Below, piece after piece: positions 34,745-41,985 of a stretch of DNA of 64,000 nucleotides. Source of the DNA: JABDBE01 sp049585795 (GTDB lineage Bacteria > Acidobacteriota > Terriglobia > Terriglobales > Acidobacteriaceae). A program made the position numbers and the translations under genes. The notes below the pieces were generated by a model. The model was given only the letters and a program-made list of their open reading frames with translations. It did not search any database and had not been told where the DNA came from. The stretch covers positions 3,211 to 67,210 of the forward strand of contig JBAVAQ010000034.1 of assembly GCA_049585795.1 (NCBI GenBank). Direction: 5' to 3'. Position 1 is the first letter of the stretch. Every line of letters starts with the position of its first letter.

Positions 34745-35458
34745 TCAATCCGTATGCCTGTTGAATTTTTTCTTTATGTCAGGTGCAAACTCTCCGATAG
34801 CATTTATAACGACCCCCACCCAAGCTTGCGTGATTACGCTCTGATACCCCTTGACCACGATCGTGGGATTATTAGGATTCCACGTCGCACCAATTGCTCC
34901 CGCTCCGAATGCGGCCGCAAAGGGCATGATATTTGGTCGGATAGATTGTTCATTATGGTCGTAGGTAATGAAATTTCTGACGAAGGCGTGACGAAAGCGT
35001 GAGCCCGCCCCTGTGCAACGGCATCGATCGTAACGCGGTTCCCATCCGACGATTCCTTGACCAAGTGAGGTAAGTGAATTCTGGATGATATTCGTGGCGT
35101 GATCGGAAACGACTCGTTTGCCGAAGCCAGAGAACCCATCTCCCCATGCCGACGGCGTGTCCTTCACTTGATCGTGTAGAACAAAAAATCCTGTCTTTAT
35201 GTAAATGCCCGGTGTTGTATATGTTTGACGAACATAAAGCTCGAAGCGCTCTCGACCGGTCAACGCAACCATAGGAGCGTCTTTGGGGATGTACGCACCA
35301 TATAGCCAGTTAACCGGAAGTTGGGTGTTTACAGGGGGCGATTCCGGTTGAACTGAAGTCTGAGTTTTTTCTTGTGCGAAGGAACTTGCAGCGAGTACTG
35401 CAAGGAAAACTCCGATCACATAGCTTTGGGCTTTGCCGGGTCGCGTCAAGCTTGGCAT
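34745..35458 (-). CDS. Exported hypothetical protein
   Basis: About 237 residues from the ATG at 35458; a start at 35506 with AGGA Shine-Dalgarno is also possible. A signal peptide (YVIGVFLAVLAASSFAQ) precedes a domain containing LTGRERFELYVRQTYTTPGI, GWEPRYDRCRCTGAGSRFRHA and IIVVKG-like strands, with a helical hairpin near the C-terminus (AAAFGAGAIGATWNP). I do not recognise a named family. The same strand carries the REC-HATPase gene 122 bp upstream; co-transcription is possible. Confidence 0.6.
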   Translation of the reverse strand: MPSLTRPGKAQSYVIGVFLAVLAASSFAQEKTQTSVQPESPPVNTQLPVNWLYGAYIPKDAPMVALTGRERFELYVRQTYTTPGIYIKTGFFVLHDQVKDTPSAWGDGFSGFGKRVVSDHATNIIQNSLTSLGQGIVGWEPRYDRCRCTGAGSRFRHAFVRNFITYDHNEQSIRPNIMPFAAAFGAGAIGATWNPNNPTIVVKGYQSVITQAWVGVVINAIGEFAPDIKKKFNRHTD

Positions 35459-35579
35459 AACAGAGCTTCGAACGGCAGGGACGATTTCCAAGCATAGAGT
35501 CTGCATTCAAATCCTGCTTCCGGAGTGTAATTCCTTTTTGAAAATATCTGATCGGCCCATTGGCCGAACCGCGTTCCTT

Positions 35580-36473
35580 TCACATATCCGGCTGCCGCGG
35601 CTCCAGGTCGAGATATTTAATGAGCACGACTTCGTTGCCTTGCTCGTTGTAGATAAGCTGATCGACGAGCCGCTGTGCCAGCAGAACCCCGAAGCCGCCG
35701 GGGCGCATGCCCTGCGCGTCGCGAAACTCGACGTGCCGTACCGGATCGTCGGATGGATTGGCTATGGCAGCATGGGGAATCTCGTCCAGCGTAAATCCTT
35801 CGCCCGGATCGCTGATGCGACACTTCACCATGTGGCGAGCCCGAATATAAGAAATTTCGACTTGCTGGTTGGGATCAAGCCGCCCGCCATGCTCAATCGC
35901 GTTGACCAGCATTTCACGAAAAGCCATACCCACCGCATGTCTTTCCGGGGTTGGCAATTCCGCGATCTCATCAAAGAATTGGAGTACGCGATCCGCGGTC
36001 TTAAGGTCGCACCGAGCCAGAATACGAATCCATTCCGGAGTTGCCGAGAGCACGTCGATACCGTCATCCCAGCAGGGTTCTTCGATTGCGTGGTGAATCA
36101 TAACGGCTAAGGCGTCGGGGGAATAGGGCTTGGAAAAATAACTGAATGCATGTTCTCGCATCGAGGTGATTACATCCGCAGGCGTGCTTTCGTCAGCCAA
36201 AATGATCAAGCGGGTGTGAGGACGGATACGCCGGATCTTGCGAAGCAGTTCGATGTCCTCCTTCCCTGAGGTCTTCTCGCTAGTCAAAATCAGATCGAAG
36301 CCTTTTTTCTGAGCCATGCGGAGCGCCGTCGCATTGTCGGGTGCGCGCTGCATCGCCCAGGTGTCGGGTTCAAGAATCTCCCGCAGCCGTGCCTCAATTA
36401 GCGAGTCACCGCCTACTATCAGCGCAGTCCGAACCGGGAAGGGACGCATCTCGATCGAGGAAACGGCGTTCAT
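35580..36473 (-). CDS. Receiver plus anti-sigma-type HATPase protein
   Basis: About 297 residues from the ATG at 36473. An N-terminal receiver-like domain (RTALIVGGDSLIEARLREIL, DLILTSEKTSGKEDIELLRK, YFSKPYSPDALAV) is linked to a HATPase_c_2 domain of the RsbW type, with an N-box-like FREMLVNAIEHGG and a G-box-like GMRPGGFGVLLAQRLVDQLI. The receiver seems to lack the usual phosphoacceptor Asp, reading ILTSEKT where most have LDxxMP. It suggests a switch acting on a partner by phosphorylation or sequestration. No DNA-binding region. Confidence 0.75.
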   Translation of the reverse strand: MNAVSSIEMRPFPVRTALIVGGDSLIEARLREILEPDTWAMQRAPDNATALRMAQKKGFDLILTSEKTSGKEDIELLRKIRRIRPHTRLIILADESTPADVITSMREHAFSYFSKPYSPDALAVMIHHAIEEPCWDDGIDVLSATPEWIRILARCDLKTADRVLQFFDEIAELPTPERHAVGMAFREMLVNAIEHGGRLDPNQQVEISYIRARHMVKCRISDPGEGFTLDEIPHAAIANPSDDPVRHVEFRDAQGMRPGGFGVLLAQRLVDQLIYNEQGNEVVLIKYLDLEPRQPDM

Positions 36474-36698
36474 TTTGGACACCCCGACTCTTGCCTGACA
36501 ATCTTCGCAAGGATGAAGCCCAATTATCTTTTGCCGACAATGTGCCAATAGGAGTACGGTCTCGCCCCCGCGCTCCTGCTATTGGCGCAATCGCCACACT
36601 CGAAGCTATGCTTCGACGCACAAACCCGAGTCTGGTCGGTCAGAGAATTACTGCATGTGACGGACCAGCCAATCGATGCCTTACGGCAAACGAGTTGA

Positions 36699-37643
36699 CT
36701 AAGCCCCGCCTGCCACCCCGCGATTCACCAACACCTTGACTTCCACGCGGCGATTCTCCGCCCGTCCGCTGGCTGTCTCGTTAGGTGCTGAAGGATCAGC
36801 GATGCCCATCGCTCCCGGTGCCACAATGTGCCGCAAAGGAACATTGCAGTTCTGCAACAGGTACGCGACGACCGCTTGCGCCCGATCCATGCTCAACTGC
36901 TGATTCATGGCGGCGGCGCCAGTGGAGTCCGCATAACCCTTTACCTGAATGATGTAGCCCTTCACGCTGATCGCGCTCTGGGCCAGCTGTGACAAAGAGG
37001 TCTGATCCTTCCCCGAAAGTTTCGCGCTTCCGGTATCGAAGAGAAGAGTTGCAGTTCCCTTGGTGTCGTATTCCGAAAGTTCGGAGAAGCGCTGGGTCTG
37101 GGCTGCAATTTCCTGCTGATTCGCCGCGGTCTGCTCCTGGTTAGCGTTGATCTGCTCTTTGTTGGAAGCCGTCTCGACTGCGTTCGCGGCAACCCCTCCT
37201 TTGTTGGCCGCAACCCCCTGAGCGTTGTCGGCGATGTTAGCTTTATTGACCTCCTGCTGCGCCTGCGTCGGGCTCAAGCCGGCCTGGATAGTTTCGGCCA
37301 AAAGTAAATTGCTTTTGGAGAATGTGATGGTTTTCGCCACGACGCGGCTGTCGTCTCCGGTCCCGTCGACTTGAATCCGCAGTCCCGGAATCAGCGCTGT
37401 GACTGATTGCTCCGCCTTGCGTAAGCCTAAGCCCTTTGGTGTTTGAACCTTCGTCGAATCGGTCAACTCCACAACGACTTTCGTTTGATCCTTCGTGTTC
37501 TTCAGCGTCAGATTTTCTCCGTCTCGCCCGGTAATCAATCCGTTGACCTTGACTTTCTTGCCGTTCGACTCGCCATACGCCAACCCGGCAGACAGGACGA
37601 ACAAAAGTGCCGTGAAGGCTACGATCCATTTGCTGTTTTTCAT
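36699..37643 (-). CDS. OmpA-family protein, paralogue 2
   Basis: About 314 residues from the ATG at 37643 (AAGGAC Shine-Dalgarno, 6-nt spacing). Same order as the other two copies: signal peptide, OB-like domain (VNGLITGRDGENLTLKNTKD), coiled-coil linker of Asn/Gln/Ala heptads (INANQEQTAANQQEIAAQ), and the peptidoglycan-binding OmpA domain with GYADSTGAAAMNQQLSMDRA and RRVEVKV. Probably links envelope and cell wall. It is a single-gene unit behind module O. Confidence 0.88.
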   Translation of the reverse strand: MKNSKWIVAFTALLFVLSAGLAYGESNGKKVKVNGLITGRDGENLTLKNTKDQTKVVVELTDSTKVQTPKGLGLRKAEQSVTALIPGLRIQVDGTGDDSRVVAKTITFSKSNLLLAETIQAGLSPTQAQQEVNKANIADNAQGVAANKGGVAANAVETASNKEQINANQEQTAANQQEIAAQTQRFSELSEYDTKGTATLLFDTGSAKLSGKDQTSLSQLAQSAISVKGYIIQVKGYADSTGAAAMNQQLSMDRAQAVVAYLLQNCNVPLRHIVAPGAMGIADPSAPNETASGRAENRRVEVKVLVNRGVAGGA

Positions 37644-37757
37644 GATCTTGTCCTTTCGAAAGGTGTCATTTTTCAAATTGCGCGAGCAAATTCGCTCGGG
37701 TGGTAGTTGGGAACCACCTATCGCTGAATCCTAAGCACCTTTGTTTGCCATGCCCAC

Positions 37758-37773
37758 TGTCAATATTGACAGC
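37758..37773 (-). promoter_or_regulatory. Palindromic promoter module O
   Basis: Perfect CTGTCAATATTGACAG. On the minus strand TAGGAT follows after 24 bp (37728-37733). The downstream flank resembles that of module V, the other OmpA paralogue. Confidence 0.85.
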
Positions 37774-38081
37774 AATGAATCAGCCCTCGCGCCGGATGCA
37801 GGTTTGTTCGGCGGCGAACAGAACTCGGTGCGCGCTGCTGGAATTTGTCAACGTGCAACACTGTGCGATCCGAGACATCACGAAGAATTGCCGCGCTTTA
37901 GTGGAATTGGTCCTCTACCTCAGTGACGGCAATGATGGGAACAGAACAAGTTGATTTTCTTGAGACAAGGGAAAAAGCTACTACACGCCAAGAAGAGTTT
38001 TTGGGAAAAGACATTCGACCGCGATCTTCCCGATTGTCTAGAAACTTCTGCCTTGAGTTGCGGACCGTTTTGTTAGCCACG
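37774..38081. other. Gene-free interval
   Basis: Between OmpA promoter O and the small-RNA promoter P. No coding frame, hairpin or further palindromic module stands out. Confidence 0.4.
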
Positions 38082-38097
38082 CTAGCAATTCTGACAG
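38082..38097 (+). promoter_or_regulatory. Palindromic promoter module P (small RNA)
   Basis: CTAGCAATTCTGACAG with TACCCT after 24 bp (38122-38127). No gene follows; the transcript would run into the structured region 38134-38229. Confidence 0.65.
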
Positions 38098-38133
38098 GTT
38101 CAACCGCCGAGTTTGATAAGGTACCCTGATTTC

Positions 38134-38229
38134 ACTTCATCAGGTTGCTCTCCGCTGTTAGGAAGGCGGAGAGATTCTCTACCCACGAAGCCGTGGAAGA
38201 TCACCACACTACCGCGGCTTCGCTTTTTT
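38134..38229 (+). ncRNA. Candidate small regulatory RNA
   Basis: The promoter module at 38082 predicts a start near 38134. The following 96 nt contain a perfect 8-bp hairpin (CTCTCCGC 38148-38155 with GCGGAGAG 38166-38173; loop TGTTAGGAAG) and then a strong intrinsic terminator. No credible protein frame lies inside. Length, structure and a promoter of the local regulon all fit a trans-acting small RNA. GGA triplets in the first loop and elsewhere could bind a CsrA-type protein, but that is speculative. The nearest genes are OmpA paralogue 2, whose start lies about 440 bp upstream on the other strand, and the ion-channel operon. Confidence 0.6.
38186..38229 (+). terminator. Rho-independent terminator of candidate small RNA
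   Basis: An 11-bp stem with one G-U pair (CGAAGCCGTGG 38186-38196 with CCGCGGCTTCG 38212-38222, 15-nt loop) is followed by C and six Ts (38224-38229). Confidence 0.85.
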
Positions 38230-38398
38230 CGATTTGTGTCGGGCGTTGTGAGAAACATATTGGTTGCACGCACCGCGTCGGTTCTTGTTTGATAACTCAG
38301 CCAGCACCAAGATTTGATCAAGCTCGCGGGAAGGTCAATATCCAGTGAGTGCGGATGACGAGGATAGCGAACGCGGAAACGCGACGTTCGAGGTTATT

Positions 38399-38911
38399 TC
38401 AGACGTGACTTGTCGCCTTTGACCTCGCCTCGTCCGAGTCTGCCTCTATCTGAAAACACCGCTGAATCGCGCTGTACAAAAACGCAGTGGTCAGTCCGAA
38501 GAGCAGCCACCCGCTCAACGCCTCGATCGCTCCCATGAGTCGCCAGTGGTCATCCAGACGCAGCCCCGACCCATAGGTGGTCATTGCTCCCAGCGAATAG
38601 AGCATGGCGGACTTGAAGTCAGGTTGAGCGCCGAGAAACTTGTAACAACCCGCCCATAAGCCGGCCTCCACCGCATGCAAAACCGTGGCAAACAAGATCA
38701 CGCCGCTTATGACCAGCGCGAAAACTCCTGTGGGATGGTGCCTGCCTCTCTCGTGGGTATATAGGTTGACACCTTTCACGTTCACCAGTCGGAGGCCCAG
38801 AACATGGATCACCACAGTGAGCAGGATCAATGGCACGCCCCATTCCCAATCAGCACGCCATGCTGTCGGGATGAAAAAGCAGGAACTGAGAGCGCCAGAT
38901 TCAATTGTCAT
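38399..38911 (-). CDS. Two-TM ion-channel-like membrane protein
   Basis: About 170 residues from the ATG at 38911. Membrane segments GVPLILLTVVIHVLGLRLVN, FALVISGVILFATVLHAVEA and GWLLFGLTTAFLYSAIQ surround a pore-loop-like segment LGAMTTYGSGLRL. The TTYGSG sequence resembles a degenerate potassium-channel filter (usually TxGYG), so selectivity is uncertain. Inner membrane. It is the third gene of an operon with a barrel protein (39243) and a small protein (38999) behind module Q. Confidence 0.6.
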   Translation of the reverse strand: MTIESGALSSCFFIPTAWRADWEWGVPLILLTVVIHVLGLRLVNVKGVNLYTHERGRHHPTGVFALVISGVILFATVLHAVEAGLWAGCYKFLGAQPDFKSAMLYSLGAMTTYGSGLRLDDHWRLMGAIEALSGWLLFGLTTAFLYSAIQRCFQIEADSDEARSKATSHV

Positions 38912-38998
38912 CGAGATCTCTTCGCTGGTCCTCGGCCACGTCCTATTGCAGGATTTCCCGGGCGAATCAAAAAACGTCAAGTCCGCCCTGCTGTGAAA

Positions 38999-39181
38999 TC
39001 AGTTTTCTAGTCCTTTTCGCGTCAGCGCGTCTGCTACCGCGGCCCAATACCTATCCATCTCAACATCCGTTTTCCGCGCATTCATCAAGGCCAATGCGAT
39101 TGCCATCTGAAGATCATCGTCGGTTTCGTCCAAAAGAAACATCGCCTGCAGCGTAGGGTGGGGGAGGTAGTGCATGTTCAT
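38999..39181 (-). CDS. Small hypothetical protein
   Basis: About 60 residues from the ATG at 39181 (GGAG, 7-nt spacing; the frame extends to 39232). Helical, acidic, with LDETDDDLQMAIALALMNAR and RYWAAVADALTRKG. No signal or membrane segment. Family unknown. Its place between the barrel and ion-channel genes suggests co-expression. Confidence 0.5.
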   Translation of the reverse strand: MNMHYLPHPTLQAMFLLDETDDDLQMAIALALMNARKTDVEMDRYWAAVADALTRKGLEN

Positions 39182-39242
39182 GACCATTCTCCAATCTCGC
39201 CAGCGCTTGACGTGGACCCTCCAAAGGGTCAAAGTCGCTCAC

Positions 39243-40181
39243 TCACTTCTGTGGTTCTTGCTCCAGCTGTTTGAGTTTTTGCTCCATCATCATCTTCTGC
39301 TGCTCCTTGGTGAGCTTGGGAAACAGGAATGCAATTTGCAACCGCAGGCCCCAAGGCGAAGCTCCCGGAGGATGAACGGCGTTGCCATAAAATTGTGCCG
39401 TGAGACTTACGGGCTGGAATCCCAACTTCATGATTCTCCCCACCCCGCCACCCACTGGGACGGTCCATCGGCCGCCATTGCTTACTTCCCAGTTCGCCGT
39501 CAATGTCGGCTGCCAAGTTATGTACCAGCCCTTGCTTAGGTTGTAATTAATGAAGTATTGGAACAGCATCTGGTTTACGGCTGGCCGGCTGGATTGCCCG
39601 GCGAATGACCAAACGTTATTCACCAATCCGCCCAGCGTCCATTTCCCCGGCTGTGCCAGCACCACAACCGAAGGCCCTATGCTCCACTTTCCCTGCCCCA
39701 AGACAGGATTGGTCGCCGTCGGCAATACGAACGTCGGTCCCACGCCCCAAATGATCTTCCCCGGTTTCGCGGGGGACAAGAAGAACGACGGATTCAAATC
39801 TCCGAATCCGTACCCGCCCTGGTTGACAGGCTGGCTCGATGTGGGTTGAAAAATGATGGGAGTAATGATGCGGGTTATCAGATTCCAGTTCTCGCTCACG
39901 CGCGCCGGAATGACGGGCTGAATGTTCAGCACATCCTGGGTACGGTCATCGGGACCAATGCCAAAGTTGTTGTTATTTTGCACGGGCACGCTGATAAGGC
40001 TGGCTACGGGGTTCTGCACCGCCTTCTGCAGGGCATTCGTAGTTGTCGATGCCGCCGGAGTGTTCTCAGTTGCAACCTCATTTCCCGGCACGCCGATCGG
40101 CGTATCTTGCGCAATTAGCGGAACGGTTGCCGCGAGAACGACCAACAGCGTCAGAAAGAGCCAGCTCTTATAAAAGCTCAT
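39243..40181 (-). CDS. Outer-membrane beta-barrel transporter-like protein
   Basis: 312 residues. A signal peptide (LFLTLLVVLAATVPLIAQ) is followed by a barrel with ENWNLITRIITPIIFQPTSS, FGDLNPSFFLSPAKPGKIIW and LQIAFLFPKLTKEQQ. Similar proteins are often mislabelled as neuromedin U and belong to the Phenol_MetA_deg/transporter barrel group. It ends in a charged Gln/Lys/Glu tail (KMMMEQKLKQLEQEPQK), unusual for a terminal beta strand. It heads the operon with the small protein and the ion channel. Confidence 0.7.
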   Translation of the reverse strand: MSFYKSWLFLTLLVVLAATVPLIAQDTPIGVPGNEVATENTPAASTTTNALQKAVQNPVASLISVPVQNNNNFGIGPDDRTQDVLNIQPVIPARVSENWNLITRIITPIIFQPTSSQPVNQGGYGFGDLNPSFFLSPAKPGKIIWGVGPTFVLPTATNPVLGQGKWSIGPSVVVLAQPGKWTLGGLVNNVWSFAGQSSRPAVNQMLFQYFINYNLSKGWYITWQPTLTANWEVSNGGRWTVPVGGGVGRIMKLGFQPVSLTAQFYGNAVHPPGASPWGLRLQIAFLFPKLTKEQQKMMMEQKLKQLEQEPQK

Positions 40182-40286
40182 ATGTGCTCATCTTTCGTAT
40201 TCGGCGTAGTAATGTTCATGTCCCCGCAGCACGGCCCTTCAAGACGAGAACCTCGCCAGTGCATCACGTTTGCGAATGAGTGCCCA

Positions 40287-40302
40287 CTGTCACTTGTTAC
40301 AG
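40287..40302 (-). promoter_or_regulatory. Palindromic promoter module Q
   Basis: CTGTCACTTGTTACAG. On the minus strand TGCACT, one mismatch from TANNNT, lies 23 bp downstream (40258-40263), ahead of the barrel/ion-channel operon. Confidence 0.65.
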
Positions 40303-40343
40303 GGCAGGGATTGAACGAACCGTGCCCTCTTTGGTCGAAGGGG

Positions 40344-40742
40344 TCAGAGGTCTTTGTGGTTTGTGAGTCCGAATACGAAGTAGACGATCGTGTAGAGAAC
40401 AACCGTGGCATCCATCGCCGTGCCCGCCCAGAAACCTCGTGAATAGGGACGCCGGGCGTTCGCCACCACCAAGTAAACAAAGAAAGCTTTCTCCAGAGCG
40501 CTATAGACAAGAATGGGGGTTGCGCCAAGCCTGGGAGTAGGCTGCGACGATCATGAACACACCCATCAATCCGAGCAAGATTCCCCAGTGCTGCAGAATA
40601 ATGGTGCAGTCCTGTCTGAACGGAATTAGTTCGACCCTCACGATCGTCCACCGCGGCCAAGAGGCATTGAGAGCGCCCAACGCCGTTACGGCCCCAGTGA
40701 GAACAAGAAAGGACAGAAGGTCAGATCAAACCAGCGTTTCAC
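40344..40742 (-). pseudogene. Frameshifted small integral membrane protein
   Basis: Read from a GTG at 40742, three frames join into one protein-like sequence. First comes KRWFDLTF, then in another frame FLVLTGAVTALGALNASWPR continuing to ILLGLMGVFMIVAAYSQAW, then in a third frame LGATPILVYSALEKAFFVYL and ANARRPYSRGFWAGTAMDAT to a TGA at 40344. The whole would be about 130 residues with four membrane helices. Two single-base shifts, near 40710 and 40530, break it. The module at 40802 points away, so it has no evident promoter. Sequencing error is possible but two independent shifts make decay likely. Confidence 0.6.
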
Positions 40743-40801
40743 TTGCCGCGTGCAGTTAAGTGCTGAGCGCAGTCACGGATTTGCAATCCGATGCTTATGC
40801 C

Positions 40802-40817
40802 CTGTCAGCTTTGACAG
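40802..40817 (+). promoter_or_regulatory. Palindromic promoter module R
   Basis: Perfect CTGTCAGCTTTGACAG with TACCAT after 24 bp (40842-40847), about 110 bp before the start at 40959. Confidence 0.8.
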
Positions 40818-40958
40818 TTCCCCGCCCGCAAGTGGCCCAAATACCATTCACGTGTAATTTCAGCGCAGCAGCGAAGAACCAAGCGGAGGAGGAATGTCTC
40901 ATCCCGATCGTGAGTGCAGTAAGGTTCCGGCGAACCCGTGGATTCTGAGAGGTGAACA

Positions 40959-41885
40959 GTGAAGAGCAGAAATTTAGCTCTGATATGCGCCTGCTTCGTC
41001 TTAACGCGCGCTTTTCCGGTGCTCGCACAAGAAAAAGCTCAACTCGCCAGCCTGGTTCCAGACGCGGCCGTCGCCGACCTGAACTCCACAGCCCCGAATT
41101 TCGCTGTCACAAATGAACTGTCGGCCATCAACCCGCCAGATCCCGCCGGGCCTCAAGCTGGAAGTGGCCAAGGCACGACCGGCGGAACAGCCCAGGATGA
41201 CCAGTGGCATTTTTCGGTCAGCCCTTATCTCTGGCTCGCGGGAACGCACGGAACAGTGGGCGCGTTTGGTCGTGACGTCGGCTTCAAAGCGAGCATTGGC
41301 GATCTTCTCTCTCATTTCCGCTTTGGATTGTTGGGAGCCGCTGAAGCTCGCCACAATCGGTTCTTGACGAACATCGACATGATCTGGATGAGACTCGGAG
41401 ATAACCAGGCGCTTCCGTTCCCGAACTTGATGGCCACATCCGCGAACCTTACTGCGAGTGTATTCGTTCTAACTCCGAAGGTGGGCTATCGCCTGATGAA
41501 CCAGAACAAGATTAAGGCCGATTTCTTGACAGGAATTCGATACTGGCACTTTGGAGAGAGTTTGAATTTCACTCCCTCCCGCCTCGGCCTGAATTTTTCC
41601 AAATCACAGAATTGGGTAGACCCGTTGGTGGGTGGAAGAATTATCGCGGACGTTACGCCCAAGATTGTGACCACGATCGCTGGTGATGTTGGCGGGTGGG
41701 GCACTGGCTCTCAAATCGAATATCAAGTGGTGGGCCTTCTTGGTTACAAGCTCAACCCGAAGATTGTCCTCCAGGCTGGATATCGTTATCTATATTTCGA
41801 TTACTTAAAGGGAGGTCGGGCCGGCACGGTTGTCAACACAGCCCTGTCCGGCGCGATTCTTGGTGTCACCCTGAATCTGAAGTGA
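40959..41885 (+). CDS. Outer-membrane barrel protein
   Basis: 308 residues from the GTG at 40959 (AGAGGTG Shine-Dalgarno). A signal peptide (LALICACFVLTRAFPVLAQE) and a Pro/Gly-rich linker precede a barrel containing WHFSVSPYLWLAGTHGTVGA, VGYRLMNQNKIKADFLTGIR and LQAGYRYLYFDYLKGGRAGT, ending LGVTLNLK. The family resembles generic outer-membrane proteins with an SPYLW motif. Function unknown. The PEGA/OmpA gene follows after 100 bp and is probably co-transcribed. Confidence 0.7.
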   Translation: MKSRNLALICACFVLTRAFPVLAQEKAQLASLVPDAAVADLNSTAPNFAVTNELSAINPPDPAGPQAGSGQGTTGGTAQDDQWHFSVSPYLWLAGTHGTVGAFGRDVGFKASIGDLLSHFRFGLLGAAEARHNRFLTNIDMIWMRLGDNQALPFPNLMATSANLTASVFVLTPKVGYRLMNQNKIKADFLTGIRYWHFGESLNFTPSRLGLNFSKSQNWVDPLVGGRIIADVTPKIVTTIAGDVGGWGTGSQIEYQVVGLLGYKLNPKIVLQAGYRYLYFDYLKGGRAGTVVNTALSGAILGVTLNLK

Positions 41886-41985
41886 GAGAGAAAGGCCTGC
41901 TTGGTTGGGACGGAGACTGTGGTAGGCAAGTGCGAAAGCAATGGTTTCGGCTAGCTACTTATTTCAAGTCTAGGAGGACAAACAA

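Noticed and set aside
34599..34844. Plus-strand frame of 81 residues after the DUF2490-like gene
   Set aside because: Cys/Gly-rich noise composition, no ribosome-binding site, and it runs into the end of the opposite-strand gene at 34745.
40178..40660. 160-residue minus-strand frame spanning module Q
   Set aside because: It overlaps palindrome Q and the start of the 40181 gene and is only partly protein-like, being one of the frames of the broken membrane-protein gene.
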